From assembly GCA_021151585.1 (NCBI GenBank), contig JAGKWX010000002.1:62001-126000 (forward strand): DNA of 64,000 bases, in the 5' to 3' direction. The stretch comes from Alphaproteobacteria bacterium. GTDB taxonomy: Bacteria; Pseudomonadota; Gammaproteobacteria; JAGOUN01. The notes under the pieces are model-generated. The model ran no database searches. It was not told the origin of the DNA and saw only the letters and a list, made by a program, of their open reading frames with translations. Positions 8,354 through 17,881 of this stretch are shown here, piece after piece. The first letter of the stretch is position 1, and each line of letters opens with the position of its first letter. A program made the translations under genes and the position numbers.

Positions 8354-9655
8354 TTATCTAGGCTGAAGCGCTTCTATTTGCTGATTAATAAATAATACAA
8401 CCTGCGGATCATCAGAGCTCAATTGAGCTGCACGATGATAAGCAACTAGCGCACTCGTTGCATCACCCATTTTGTGATACGCAACCGCTAGACCTAACCA
8501 ATAGTTCGCAGACTCTGGAAAACGTGCGACAATTTGCTCAAAAACAGAGGAGGCATTTTTGGGCTGATTGAGATGCATATACGCATTAGCAAGCAAAGCA
8601 TAATACTCCGGCGCTGTAGATAAATCCGGGGATTGCGATGAGAGCAAATCAACCGTTTCTTGATATTTATGTTGCATAAATAATGCCTGGGCTTTCAGCT
8701 CAATCAGATCTGTCTCTGAACCAACGCGCATCATCAAAGCGCGATCAAGCGCATCATTAGCAAGAATATATTCTCCTGTTATTAAATAAATGCGAGCTAA
8801 TAACAACGCAGACAAACCATCGGTCTTTAACAATAAGTCATCATTATTTTCTAACAAAGTTAAAGCCCGGTTATACTGCTTTTTCTGCGTAAAATGTAAG
8901 GCTTGTTGGTAAATAGCGTTATTAGCTCCTTTTTCGTCTGGCACGACATCAATCGTTATTGGTTGTACAGCAGTGGATGAAGAAACATCCGAGGTAGAGG
9001 CCGTTGCATCATCACTAGCAACATCGGCTGCATCCTCGCTTGCAGATGACGCATCACTTGTCGAGGCCGTTGGTACAGTCGAATCAACAGCATCTGTATT
9101 CCTGCGCTTGACTCGACGCTGCTGTTCATCATAGTTAAACTCGCCTCGCCTCTCTGCATTATTTAACCTTCTTGGTCGCAGCTCTGGGGTAGAAGAAGCC
9201 ACATCTGACGAAGCTGCCTCAGTATTAGCCGCTGCCCCTGTCTCTGTAGATGTGGGTTCAGATGCTGTAGCGCTAGTCGCTGTTTCAGCAGTACCCTGAC
9301 TATTCGCTTGTTCTAATTTTTGTTGCAGGGCTTCGCGCACCCCCCCAGCTTTCTCTACACCAGCAGACTGCTGTTGTAATTTTTCACTCATCAATGATTT
9401 AAGTTGTTGCACATTATTTTCTTTTGCCTGCAACGCTGTCACGATACGTTTTTTTTCTATATGCTTAAAAGATAAAAAACTGATAATAGTCGTTAAGCCA
9501 ACAATAATGATCACAATCAAGCTAATAAACACTATTTTTTTCGCTTTGGTCATCGATCCAGATGAAGGCTGAGCATGCTCTATTGTTTGTATTTCAGGAG
9601 TCGACTCTTGTCGATATTTTTTTAATGCATCAATTAAAAGACTCATACCATTCAC
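8354..9655 (-). CDS. MshN-like TPR protein with one membrane anchor
   Basis: 433 residues. A short cytoplasmic N-terminus beginning SLLIDALKKYRQE is typical of MshN/GspB-like proteins. One transmembrane helix follows (about residues 39-65), then a Ser/Thr/Ala/Asp-rich spacer (about 115-235) that is probably disordered in the periplasm, then tetratricopeptide repeats to the end (QALHFTQKKQYNRALTLLE, and later YWLGLAVAYHKMGDATSAL). The start overlaps the mshM stop by 4 bp; an internal ATG at 9646 is an alternative start. The protein probably links the inner-membrane platform to the secretin. Confidence is high for the MSHA-locus role and moderate for the name. Confidence 0.75.
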   Translation of the reverse strand: MNGMSLLIDALKKYRQESTPEIQTIEHAQPSSGSMTKAKKIVFISLIVIIIVGLTTIISFLSFKHIEKKRIVTALQAKENNVQQLKSLMSEKLQQQSAGVEKAGGVREALQQKLEQANSQGTAETATSATASEPTSTETGAAANTEAASSDVASSTPELRPRRLNNAERRGEFNYDEQQRRVKRRNTDAVDSTVPTASTSDASSASEDAADVASDDATASTSDVSSSTAVQPITIDVVPDEKGANNAIYQQALHFTQKKQYNRALTLLENNDDLLLKTDGLSALLLARIYLITGEYILANDALDRALMMRVGSETDLIELKAQALFMQHKYQETVDLLSSQSPDLSTAPEYYALLANAYMHLNQPKNASSVFEQIVARFPESANYWLGLAVAYHKMGDATSALVAYHRAAQLSSDDPQVVLFINQQIEALQPR

Positions 9656-10590
9656 CTAACCAGTAAATAAAATAAACATACAACCAAAATCGCTCCAACA
9701 ACTAAGCTAGCAAGAATAACATCATGAACATGTATTCGTTTTCGCTTATTCACATTAGACGCAATAACATCTTTTGCATCTGATACTGCAGCACGCATAA
9801 CATCATGATCTACGGTAAATTTACCTTGAACATAAGAGGCTAACAGCGCCTTATAGGCAATAATATTTATAATTCTAGGGATTCCGGCGCTCTCTCTGAA
9901 TAACAATCTACTTGCTGAGGAAGAAAATACATCACCGGTCGTATGACCTGCAGAAATTAAACGCTTTTTTAAGTATTGTTCTATTTGGTGCTCTTGCAAC
10001 GCTGATAAGGTAAAATGAAAACCTATCCGCTGCTTTAACTGTCTAAATTTTTTCAAACGCAAACGCTCATCTAACTCCGGTTGTGCTAAAAAAATAATTT
10101 GTATTAACTTTCTCGATTCAGATTCTAAATTAGTTAATAAACGTAGCGCCTCTAAAGCAGAATCTGAAAGTGTTTGTGCTTCATCAACCAGCAATACAAC
10201 TTTTTTATCAAGGTCGTGATACGCCAGTAAAGCATCAGTAATTTTTTTATACAGGTGATATTCGGCATCAGAAGCATCATGTTTTATTTTTAGCTCATCA
10301 GCAATCAAGCGAAACAAGGTGTCCGTATTTAACAACGGGTTATGAATATAAAGAGTAACCACGCCCTGCTCATCTAATACATCAATTAATTTGCGACATA
10401 GTAACGTTTTACCTGTTCCAACCTCGCCAATAACCTTGATAATAGGTTCACCTTTGGCAACACTATAAACAACCGCAGCCAAAGCATCACGATATGACTC
10501 AAAATCACAAAAATATTTCAAATTAGGCGTTTGCTCAAAGGGTAAATCGTGCAATTGAAAATACTGCTTAATTTTCGTATGCATTATCAA
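9652..10590 (-). CDS. mshM: MshM/ExeA-type AAA ATPase
   Basis: 312 residues. The N-terminus (YFQLHDLPFEQTPNLKYF) is the signature of the ExeA/MshM group. Walker A is GEVGTGKT at 55-62 and Walker B VVLLVDEA at 131-138. A single C-terminal transmembrane helix spans about 291-312. ExeA homologues help place the secretin through the cell wall. The gene overlaps mshL by 23 bp and mshN by 4 bp. Unlike ExeA, it is short and has no visible periplasmic peptidoglycan-binding domain, as expected for MshM. Confidence 0.85.
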   Translation of the reverse strand: MIMHTKIKQYFQLHDLPFEQTPNLKYFCDFESYRDALAAVVYSVAKGEPIIKVIGEVGTGKTLLCRKLIDVLDEQGVVTLYIHNPLLNTDTLFRLIADELKIKHDASDAEYHLYKKITDALLAYHDLDKKVVLLVDEAQTLSDSALEALRLLTNLESESRKLIQIIFLAQPELDERLRLKKFRQLKQRIGFHFTLSALQEHQIEQYLKKRLISAGHTTGDVFSSSASRLLFRESAGIPRIINIIAYKALLASYVQGKFTVDHDVMRAAVSDAKDVIASNVNKRKRIHVHDVILASLVVGAILVVCLFYLLVR

Positions 10591-12244
10591 AAAACTCCGT
10601 ATTTAATTTTTTTGAATACGCCGATTTAGCCGTTTTGTTTAATTCTGATTTCCAGACAGAATCATCTGTGATCAAAGGCCGTAGAAGAATAACTAACTCA
10701 TTTCGTACAGCAACCGTGTCACGCGATGTTAAGGCGGCACCTGCCCCGTGCTTATATTTTTCTTTTAACGGCAGTCCTGATGACGTATCAGAGGCTGCAT
10801 TTTGCATCAATCCACCCAAGATAATCACTTGACCACTCTTAGCATGAACGACAGTATCGGTTTCGCGAATTTGCGATTGCGCCACGGGCAAAATCGATTG
10901 CTGATCATCAACGGTCACTGACAAGCTATCCTCGTTGACCTTGCTAATATATGGATGTATGTGCAAATTCACCATACCATCTTCGGTAATTTGAGGGGTA
11001 ACATATAATGAAATTCCAGAGAAAAATGCTTGCAAATTAATCGTAGACGTTGTGGTATTAGAAGCCGATGTTGTTCCATTTGTTGTTACCTGACTCTGCA
11101 CATTCGTCACATAATAATTATCTGAACCAACTTTAATAATCGCACTTTGATTATTAATGGTAGATACTCGCGGCTTAGAAAGCACCGACACTTTTCCTTG
11201 GGTGGAAATTAAGCTCAAAGCATAATTAAAATTATTTCTATCACCACTTAAGCTCAAAGTATACGCATTACTAAGTAATGATTGGGTAGATAATGTTGTT
11301 GCTGACGCCGTCGTGACCCCGCCAGCTGTTAATGCTTGCCAATCAATGCCAGCGCTATACTGGTCAGAAAGCGTTACATCTAAAATTTCAGCCTCAATAA
11401 TGACTTCACGACCTAGAATACGCTCTGTTTTTTTCAGATAACTTTCTACCATTGCCATCTCATCAGGATAAGCACGCACAACTATCATGCCCGTACTTTG
11501 TATCACTTGCACCATAGGTGATGTGGCAGGCACTGTTTTTAGCGAAGGATTAGCGCCTATCAATGCAGCAATCGTTGTTTTAGTATCTGTCCAAAAATCA
11601 TCTTTTTGCGCAGCTTTAATCGTAACAGTGGATGGCGCCGTTACCGAAACACCTGAACCAGATGAGGACGCGCCACCTTGCGTTAAATCACCACTGGAGC
11701 TGTTAACTTCGGTATTGGTTTGCAATGTTCTTTGTAAACCCAATTTATCTAACATAAATATGCGAGTTTCTAATTCTTTTGGCGATATGGAATATCCATA
11801 ACTCGTCTTTGTGTAGCGATAACCATACAACTTAGAAACAGCGTCTAGCACTTCAATTAGCGTCACTTGTTTTAATTGCAAAGTGATTTTTCCGCTAACA
11901 CCAGGCGCGAGAATCAAACTGGTGTTTGAACCCTGAGATAAGCCAGCAAAAAATTCTTTTACTCCAACATCATTAACTGAAACATCAAAACGCAATGGAG
12001 CTGCATTGTTTTTTTCTCCAGGCAAAACAGAAGACGTCGGCATCATCTGTGCAGACACAGAGGGTGGTAGAGAGATTTTTTTAGCCTCTTCTTGAACCGT
12101 TTGACTCGCATCAATATCTTGCAAAACAGAACCCTTCATTCTGTCAATGTTTCGGTCAAAATTTTTATCTGACGGGCGCATACACCCAGATAAAATACCA
12201 ACAACAGCAACTAACATTATTATTTTATAATTAACCGACTTCAT
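10568..12244 (-). CDS. mshL: MshL-like outer-membrane secretin lipoprotein
   Basis: 558 residues. The lipoprotein signal ends in the lipobox LSGC with the lipidated Cys at position 21. An STN/N0 domain begins near residue 86 (FDVSVNDVGVKEFFAGLSQ). Secretin-type N1 and C-domain follow, with VQVIQSTGMIVVRAYP and the closing QSQIRETDTVVHAKSGQVI and LGGLMQN blocks characteristic of secretins. It forms the gated outer-membrane channel. The start overlaps the previous gene by 4 bp (ATGA). The assignment to the MshL branch rests on the gene order and the lipobox. Confidence 0.88.
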   Translation of the reverse strand: MKSVNYKIIMLVAVVGILSGCMRPSDKNFDRNIDRMKGSVLQDIDASQTVQEEAKKISLPPSVSAQMMPTSSVLPGEKNNAAPLRFDVSVNDVGVKEFFAGLSQGSNTSLILAPGVSGKITLQLKQVTLIEVLDAVSKLYGYRYTKTSYGYSISPKELETRIFMLDKLGLQRTLQTNTEVNSSSGDLTQGGASSSGSGVSVTAPSTVTIKAAQKDDFWTDTKTTIAALIGANPSLKTVPATSPMVQVIQSTGMIVVRAYPDEMAMVESYLKKTERILGREVIIEAEILDVTLSDQYSAGIDWQALTAGGVTTASATTLSTQSLLSNAYTLSLSGDRNNFNYALSLISTQGKVSVLSKPRVSTINNQSAIIKVGSDNYYVTNVQSQVTTNGTTSASNTTTSTINLQAFFSGISLYVTPQITEDGMVNLHIHPYISKVNEDSLSVTVDDQQSILPVAQSQIRETDTVVHAKSGQVIILGGLMQNAASDTSSGLPLKEKYKHGAGAALTSRDTVAVRNELVILLRPLITDDSVWKSELNKTAKSAYSKKLNTEFFDNAYEN

Positions 12245-12603
12245 TCATTTCCCTCATTCATCAGTGCTCGCAATTGCTGTACTGTCGATTGCATCGCATC
12301 AATTAGAACAATACGTTTTTGTCCGTCAGGGGACAATAAAACCACTCTCTTGCTGTTAACGTTACTCACCGTCATATTTTCAAATTTATCACCTTCCGCA
12401 ACAAGACTACCATTCAACAATGCCATATCTTTTCCCGCTGATTGCATGTACATCTTGTACTCAATTTTGGGGCTTGATGGATCCGGATATAGCACTTCAT
12501 AAAAAAGCCGAATATTTTCAGGGGGAGTGAATGGGTTTGATGCCATCAATGTTGGAGCGGATGCTACCAGAAGTAGAGCATACAATGCTAGTATTAAACG
12601 CAC
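12241..12603 (-). CDS. MshK-like periplasmic protein (PilP-like role)
   Basis: 120 residues with a signal peptide (cleavage probably after LMA near residue 21) followed by NPFTPPE, the short motif at the mature N-terminus of MshK/PilP/GspC-like proteins. The remainder is a small beta domain (VVLLSPDGQKRIVLID). The position between the PilO-like gene and the secretin is that of mshK, and the product probably connects the inner-membrane subcomplex to the secretin. The gap to the preceding gene is only 4 bp and there is a 4-bp overlap with the secretin gene. Sequence similarity is weak, so the call leans on gene order. Confidence 0.65.
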   Translation of the reverse strand: MRLILALYALLLVASAPTLMASNPFTPPENIRLFYEVLYPDPSSPKIEYKMYMQSAGKDMALLNGSLVAEGDKFENMTVSNVNSKRVVLLSPDGQKRIVLIDAMQSTVQQLRALMNEGNE

Positions 12604-12607
12604 GATT

Positions 12608-13171
12608 TCATCCCTCCAAGGAAAATACTTTCAGTGTTATCTCAGCATTAGGATAACGGTTCATATTAAAATCAATACTCTGAAAATAAATAGGGTATGC
12701 TGTATTTTGTAATGCCTGTAGGAAGCTCACAAAATCCGCAAACTTACCAGAGAATAGAACAGTAGCAAACGATTGCTTGAACGTAGTTGATAAGGCAATG
12801 TTCAAACTTGATGCAACGCTAGAAAACTGCATGGCACCAGCCGATAAGACAACGACCGGGTGATCAACATAGTTAGTGATCGCTACATGCGATATGCCGG
12901 ACAAACTTTTCTGAAAAACTTGCCTAAATGGTACAACACCTACATCGTGACGATATACAAAATTCTCTCGCATACGGGAAAAATTACTTAAACCTTGTGC
13001 TAACTGCTGATCCTGCGCATACTGGGCTATGACGGCATGATTGCGCTGCCGAAATGGTTGTTCTAAGCAAAAATAACACAACAGATGCGCCGACAGCAGC
13101 AGAAACAACAGCAAACACAATCGTTGCCAAACATTCCACTGATTAATTTTTCGAATCCATAAACTCATCAC
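12608..13171 (-). CDS. MshJ-like (PilO-type) alignment protein
   Basis: 187 residues: a short basic cytoplasmic N-terminus, one transmembrane helix (about residues 18-36, LCLLLFLLLSAHLLCYF), a coiled-coil segment and a small periplasmic ferredoxin-like domain. This is the bitopic architecture of PilO/GspM/MshJ. Start and stop codons overlap those of the upstream PilN-like gene by 4 bp. Its job would be to align the machine between the inner membrane and the secretin. The name is given by operon position, since primary sequence conservation in this family is low. Confidence 0.6.
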   Translation of the reverse strand: MMSLWIRKINQWNVWQRLCLLLFLLLSAHLLCYFCLEQPFRQRNHAVIAQYAQDQQLAQGLSNFSRMRENFVYRHDVGVVPFRQVFQKSLSGISHVAITNYVDHPVVVLSAGAMQFSSVASSLNIALSTTFKQSFATVLFSGKFADFVSFLQALQNTAYPIYFQSIDFNMNRYPNAEITLKVFSLEG

Positions 13172-13764
13172 CTCACCTCTGTTTGATTAAGTGCTGTTGT
13201 TTGAATAACAAAATGATAAAACTGGGGAAGTTTCAATTGCGCAATCACGTCTTGATATTGCTCGGGCACATTAGGCAACATTCCTTTTTTTATATCAACA
13301 CCCATAAAATGCACGCCTTGAAATGCTGACTGCGCTGATAATTGTTGCAATAATTGATTTAATTTGTCAGGAGAATCCATTGCGCCAGTAATTTTTATGA
13401 CAGATGGATTCCGTTGAATCATGACCTCTGTTAACCATAGGCCCTGGACATAAATATGCGACAAAGCCTCAAACTCGGGATAAAAACCAACATTATTTTT
13501 CAACGCTCCCGTAAAAAAAATGCCTGTAACTGGATTTTCGACACCTTGATTAAGTACTGGTTGCAATTTCTGCATAGATTCATTTATACCAATTTGCAAC
13601 TGAGCAATTTTTTTTGTATCGTCTCGAAATTGATACTGTTGAATAAGGAAATAAGTCATAAAAATAACAACATATAAGATAGATATGATGACTATTTTAT
13701 TAAAACTCAATACCGGTGGTCGCTCAACAAACTTAAGCAAATTAAAAGAAGATGCATTATTCAT
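13168..13764 (-). CDS. PilN-like bitopic membrane protein
   Basis: 198 residues with one transmembrane helix near residues 24-42 (IVIISILYVVIFMTYFLIQQ), a short periplasmic coiled coil (DDTKKIAQLQIGINESMQKL) and a C-terminal alpha/beta domain. The cytoplasmic leader (LLKFVERPPVLS) resembles the conserved PilN N-terminal segment that docks into PilM. It overlaps the PilM-like gene upstream by 8 bp and the PilO-like gene by 4 bp. PilM and PilN functions, which are fused in some systems, are split over two genes here. Confidence 0.65.
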   Translation of the reverse strand: MNNASSFNLLKFVERPPVLSFNKIVIISILYVVIFMTYFLIQQYQFRDDTKKIAQLQIGINESMQKLQPVLNQGVENPVTGIFFTGALKNNVGFYPEFEALSHIYVQGLWLTEVMIQRNPSVIKITGAMDSPDKLNQLLQQLSAQSAFQGVHFMGVDIKKGMLPNVPEQYQDVIAQLKLPQFYHFVIQTTALNQTEVR

Positions 13765-14590
13765 TTATCATTAATCCATAATAAGCGTGACTTAAACTAG
13801 ACTGATTATTTTCCTCCAAGGCGTGATAAAAATCTTTACCCACCTCATCTCGCATCCATTTTTTTGTGCCACTTAGTTGATCTAACATAGCAAGATCAAG
13901 ACTAAACACACCATTCAACAACCATAAAGGACTAGCTGAAAAAGCCTGTACTTCAGTGACATAAAACAGATTTAATGCGGCAATGCTTGCAGGCGACATA
14001 CCTGCTTCGCTGGTTGCCGGCAACTTCAAAGTGGCGATCAATTCACCTTGATATACGGCAATAACTTGTATTGAATCAGAAAAATAATTGAGCCAAATCA
14101 CCGTCGAGTGATCAGCATATTTTATTTTTGCATAGTGCGCATAGATCAATTCATGTACCGTTATTTTTACAGGCTGTAAACTCGCAGTGACTATAGCCTG
14201 ATAATGTTCTTTCAATGCTCGCTTCGCCACCGCAACAACAAAAAGAAATCTATCGTCACTTAGCCTGGCAGCTTCAAAATAATCAACCACTAGTTGATCA
14301 AGTGGCAAAGAAAATTTTGCTTGCTCTTGCTGAAGAATGGCTGCGCGCACTAGGTGAGGATGTGATTCTGGCTTTTTAATTCTTAATAATTGATAGTCTT
14401 TAGCAGACAACAGACTAATAACTTTTTTATTGCTCAAACCCTGGCTAACGATATATCGAACAAATTCGGACTGCGCTAGGGGCACAGACGATAATGCTAA
14501 AGAAGATCCTAAATTCGCAACTGTTACCCCAGCTTGGTTAAAAGCAAGCGTGCAATATTTAGACACAACCACTCCCTGTTTAATTGGCAA
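13757..14590 (-). CDS. MshI/PilM-like actin-fold protein
   Basis: 277 residues, no signal peptide and no membrane segment, so cytoplasmic. It has PilM-type features (QGLSNKKVISLLSAKDYQLL, then the HPHLVRAAILQQEQAKFSLPL segment just after), which match the region of MshI/PilM that handles the linker before the actin-like fold. It is the first gene of the nine-gene operon and is divergent from lipA across 66 bp, where the operon promoter must lie. It probably forms the cytoplasmic ring with the PilN-like partner. Divergent, but the neighbourhood makes the call reasonable. Confidence 0.65.
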   Translation of the reverse strand: MPIKQGVVVSKYCTLAFNQAGVTVANLGSSLALSSVPLAQSEFVRYIVSQGLSNKKVISLLSAKDYQLLRIKKPESHPHLVRAAILQQEQAKFSLPLDQLVVDYFEAARLSDDRFLFVVAVAKRALKEHYQAIVTASLQPVKITVHELIYAHYAKIKYADHSTVIWLNYFSDSIQVIAVYQGELIATLKLPATSEAGMSPASIAALNLFYVTEVQAFSASPLWLLNGVFSLDLAMLDQLSGTKKWMRDEVGKDFYHALEENNQSSLSHAYYGLMINE

Positions 14591-14655
14591 AAAACGATGA
14601 AAAACATAATTTTATGCCGTAAACTATGCCCTAACTTTTTTGATGAAGCAACTGA

Positions 14656-15645
14656 ATGACTAAGACATTAAAAAATATCCCGATTATGGTTCAAAGCGGT
14701 CAAAAATACGTCACAGAACAAGGGTTTTCCGCTATCAAAGATGGCGTAAAAACACGTGAAGCTAAAAAAAGTTTTTTAAAAAAACCTGAGTGGCTGCGTA
14801 TTCGTCTTTCATCCAGTCCTAAATATGCACAAGTGAAGCAGCGCGTGCATGATCTCAAATTAAGCACAGTCTGCGAAGAAGCAAAGTGCCCAAATATCAG
14901 CGAATGCTGGAGCCATGGCACAGCAACGATTATGCTCATGGGCTCTGTATGTACACGCGCTTGCCAATTTTGTTCCGTTGACACAGGAAATCCGGGTGGC
15001 TGGCTGGACAAAAATGAACCTCTTAACACTGCCAAAACCGTGCAAGAAATGGGGCTACAATATGTCGTATTAACATCGGTCGATCGCGATGACTTAGCAG
15101 ATGGCGGCGCATTGCACTATGCAACAACAATTAAAATAATTAAAACCTTGTGTCCTGAGACCAAAGTTGAAGCGCTAACCAGTGACTTTCAAGGCGATCT
15201 TCAAGCGGTGCAAACCGTTTTAGATAGCGGCGTAGATGTCTATGCGCAAAATATGGAAACCGTGCGACGACTCACCCACCCTGTTCGCGACCCCCGCGCC
15301 AGCTACGACCAAACCCTATCTGTCTTAGCGTTTGCAAAAAAAGCGCGACCTGACGTTATTACTAAAACCAGCTTGATGCTTGGACTCGGGGAAACGGAAG
15401 AAGAAATCTTACAAACCATGGATGATTTGCGCGCTATTCAAGTTGACGTACTAACACTCGGACAATATTTACAACCGACAAGCAATCATTATCCTGTTGC
15501 TCGCTTTGTCACACCTGAAGAATTTAAGCGTTATCGCGAGTGGGGCTTAAAAAAAGGCTTTTTAGAAGTCGCTTCTGGCCCCATGGTACGTTCAAGCTAT
15601 CGTGCGGATCGTATTTTTGCACAAGACAACCTCGGTATGGAGTGA
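14656..15645 (+). CDS. lipA: Lipoyl synthase
   Basis: A radical SAM enzyme that inserts two sulfurs into protein-bound octanoate to make lipoate. 329 residues. The auxiliary cluster motif CX4CX5C is present at C73, C78 and C84, and the radical SAM motif CX3CX2C at C99, C103 and C106. The C-terminal block (EVASGPMVRSSYRADR) includes the Arg-Ser-Ser-Tyr motif that ligates the auxiliary cluster in LipA. The partner octanoyltransferase lipB is not in the window. It is divergent from the MSHA-like operon. Confidence 0.96.
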   Translation: MTKTLKNIPIMVQSGQKYVTEQGFSAIKDGVKTREAKKSFLKKPEWLRIRLSSSPKYAQVKQRVHDLKLSTVCEEAKCPNISECWSHGTATIMLMGSVCTRACQFCSVDTGNPGGWLDKNEPLNTAKTVQEMGLQYVVLTSVDRDDLADGGALHYATTIKIIKTLCPETKVEALTSDFQGDLQAVQTVLDSGVDVYAQNMETVRRLTHPVRDPRASYDQTLSVLAFAKKARPDVITKTSLMLGLGETEEEILQTMDDLRAIQVDVLTLGQYLQPTSNHYPVARFVTPEEFKRYREWGLKKGFLEVASGPMVRSSYRADRIFAQDNLGME

Positions 15646-15655
15646 GACAGAAATA

Positions 15656-16759
15656 ATGCTAAAACAATTTGGTGCACTATATATTATTTTAGGAACTTGC
15701 ATTGCTGCAGGCTTGCTTGGATTACCGATTATTACCGCAAATAACCATTATGTTATTAGCGTCGCCATGCTTGTAAGCGCGTGGAGCTTGATGACCCTGG
15801 GTGCCTGGTGCTTGACGAAAGTGACTTTGTGGTCACCAAGAAACAGTAATTTCATTAGTATGTCAGAAGCAACACTGGGAAAACCAGGAAAATACTTAAC
15901 ATGGATAGTCTATGTATTTCTGCTATACAGTTTAATTTGTGCATACTTAGCGGCAAGTGGCGACGTTATAGAATCACTGTTAAACGCCATTCACATACCG
16001 ATAACACGCACATGGGCAACGTTGTTGTCCACGGTAGGCATAGGCACCATTATTTACCGTGGTATACGCAGCGTTGATTTATGCAATCGTGTTTTAATGA
16101 GCATTAAATTGCTTATTTGTATAGCACTGATTGCTCTAGTTGCGCCACACGCGCATGTACAGCCACTAGCAACCGAAGGTGATTTTGCATGGCGCGGCTC
16201 TGCCTGGCTCGTGATTATTTGTGCATTTGGTTACGCCACCATTATTCCAAGTATTCGAGATTATCTGGATAATAATGCAAAACAACTACAGCGCATTGTG
16301 TTAATCGGCAGCACTATCCCACTGATATTGTATTTAATATGGATTGCATTAATTCAAGGAGCCTTATCGCGCTATGGCGCCCATGGGTTGATTGCGATGA
16401 ATAATTCAAACAATACAAATTCTTTATTAATGCAACAATTAGTATCGATATCACATTGCCCATTACTCGAATCCATGAGCATTGTTTTTATTTCGATTTG
16501 TTCAATTACCGGTTTTCTTGGTGTCAGTCTTTGCATGACCGATTTTCTTGCCGATGGCTTAAAGCAAAAAAAAGAAGGTCTGAAAAAATTTGGCATTGTT
16601 TGTTTAACATTAGTCCCCAGCACTATTATTGTGATAGTCAAACCATCGCTGTTTATTCAAGCATTAGCCTATGCAGGAATATGCTGCGTATACATTTTGA
16701 TTATTCTCCCAGTACTGATGTACCTGCGAGCAAAAATATTGAAAATCAACGTGGCTTGA
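15656..16759 (+). CDS. Aromatic amino acid permease (ArAAP family, TyrP/Mtr-like)
   Basis: An integral membrane H+-coupled amino acid importer of about 11 helices. The opening MLKQFGALYIILGTCIAAG contains the GTxIGAG-like first-helix motif of the family, and the FGYATIIPSIRDYL block is also characteristic. Total 367 residues from this start. The frame is open from 15602 inside lipA, but the ATG at 15656 gives the expected N-terminus. It lies 10 bp behind lipA and is probably co-transcribed. Tyr versus Trp specificity cannot be read from sequence. Intracellular relatives commonly import such amino acids from the host. Confidence 0.85.
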   Translation: MLKQFGALYIILGTCIAAGLLGLPIITANNHYVISVAMLVSAWSLMTLGAWCLTKVTLWSPRNSNFISMSEATLGKPGKYLTWIVYVFLLYSLICAYLAASGDVIESLLNAIHIPITRTWATLLSTVGIGTIIYRGIRSVDLCNRVLMSIKLLICIALIALVAPHAHVQPLATEGDFAWRGSAWLVIICAFGYATIIPSIRDYLDNNAKQLQRIVLIGSTIPLILYLIWIALIQGALSRYGAHGLIAMNNSNNTNSLLMQQLVSISHCPLLESMSIVFISICSITGFLGVSLCMTDFLADGLKQKKEGLKKFGIVCLTLVPSTIIVIVKPSLFIQALAYAGICCVYILIILPVLMYLRAKILKINVA

Positions 16760-16789
16760 CTAAGTTAAAAATATTTAGAGATGCATAAA

Positions 16790-17113
16790 ATGAAATTTTT
16801 TTTATTGTTCGTATTGAGTGTGTTTTTCTTGCCGGCGTACAGCACTCACTATTCCTGCGACATATTTAACAACGGACAAAAAATCACAACATTACCCGGT
16901 GCTGTACCAGATAATAATCGAATTGCTAGTGCCGCAAACCATAATATAACTGATCCCAACATCACACTCGCCTATACTTTATGCCAACAAGCGGGGTTTC
17001 GACTCATCAACACGCAAGTGGCTATCCCTGGTATGCGCAGCAATTCTAACGTGACTAAAATCCAGCAAACACCTGATCCAGCTTGCTCACTAAAGTGTTC
17101 ACCTATCAGTTAA
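16790..17113 (+). CDS. Small exported protein with four Cys
   Basis: About 107 residues. It has a signal peptide (MKFFLLFVLSVFFLPAYS) with cleavage likely after AYS. The mature protein of about 89 residues has four Cys (YSCDIF, TLCQQA, PACSLKC), so one or two disulfides are possible. The frame also has an ATG at 16781, three codons earlier; the chosen ATG gives the more standard signal peptide. I recognise no family. It lies 30 bp downstream of the permease and is convergent with icmN. Confidence 0.6.
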   Translation: MKFFLLFVLSVFFLPAYSTHYSCDIFNNGQKITTLPGAVPDNNRIASAANHNITDPNITLAYTLCQQAGFRLINTQVAIPGMRSNSNVTKIQQTPDPACSLKCSPIS

Positions 17114-17239
17114 ACGATACTAGCACGCCATCGAATACTGACAGACTCATCTATTGATTGCCAGCAACGACTATAGTTATGCCTCTAGTTTATTGGGTAA
17201 AAAAGCACAGTAACGATGCAGAACTCAGGAAGATTATAG

Positions 17240-17881
17240 TTATGCAATGTAATCCTTCAGGGTGATTTCAACGCGGTAATTCGTATAATCACCAACAACA
17301 CTATTCAATGCTAAATTCGGTTGATACTGGATTGGATGACCACCACCATAACCTACGGCATAAATCATACGCGCATCCATATCATGATCCCAAAAATAAT
17401 TACTTACAACTTGCGCTTGCTTCTCAGTAAGGAAAAGGTCTCGTTCAGATTGCCTTGGCGCAGCGGCATAAGCGGCAATACTGATCTTTACTTTATTCAT
17501 TGGCTGAAGTAATTTCGCGACCTGCTGTAAAATATTGTCACCTGAACTAGAGATTTTCACAGAATAATCAACAAATAACTTCTGTGACGGAATAATAATT
17601 GTCACATTATCACCCAAGCGCATGACACTGACGCCGCTTGCGCCGAGTGACTGCAATACTGTGGGGTGTTGTGAAAATATATAGCCTAAGACACCACCTA
17701 TGGCAGCCCCCACCCCTGCACTAACAGGAACACTAGCGCCAGATACGCCACCAACAACCGCACCAGTGACAGCGCCCGCGCCAGCACCTTTGGCTGTCGA
17801 TGAATCTACACCATTACCTTCTGTCGAGCAGGCTGATAATAAAAATAAACATGAGAACACTATACTATTTAACTTAAACAC
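17240..17881 (-). CDS. icmN: IcmN/DotK, OmpA-like lipoprotein of the Dot/Icm system
   Basis: An outer-membrane lipoprotein that binds peptidoglycan and is part of the Dot/Icm outer-membrane complex. The lipobox LLSAC is followed by a Gly/Ala/Val-rich segment and a C-terminal OmpA-like domain, which in this family anchors to the wall (LTEKQAQVVSNYFWDHDM and later YTNYRVEITLK). The frame is open from an ATG at 17938, but that would give an acidic leader of about 37 residues before the Cys. The GTG at 17881 is preceded by a GGAG site 6 bases upstream and gives an ordinary lipoprotein signal, so it is preferred (213 aa). It sits directly after icmO. Confidence 0.85.
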   Translation of the reverse strand: MFKLNSIVFSCLFLLSACSTEGNGVDSSTAKGAGAGAVTGAVVGGVSGASVPVSAGVGAAIGGVLGYIFSQHPTVLQSLGASGVSVMRLGDNVTIIIPSQKLFVDYSVKISSSGDNILQQVAKLLQPMNKVKISIAAYAAAPRQSERDLFLTEKQAQVVSNYFWDHDMDARMIYAVGYGGGHPIQYQPNLALNSVVGDYTNYRVEITLKDYIA

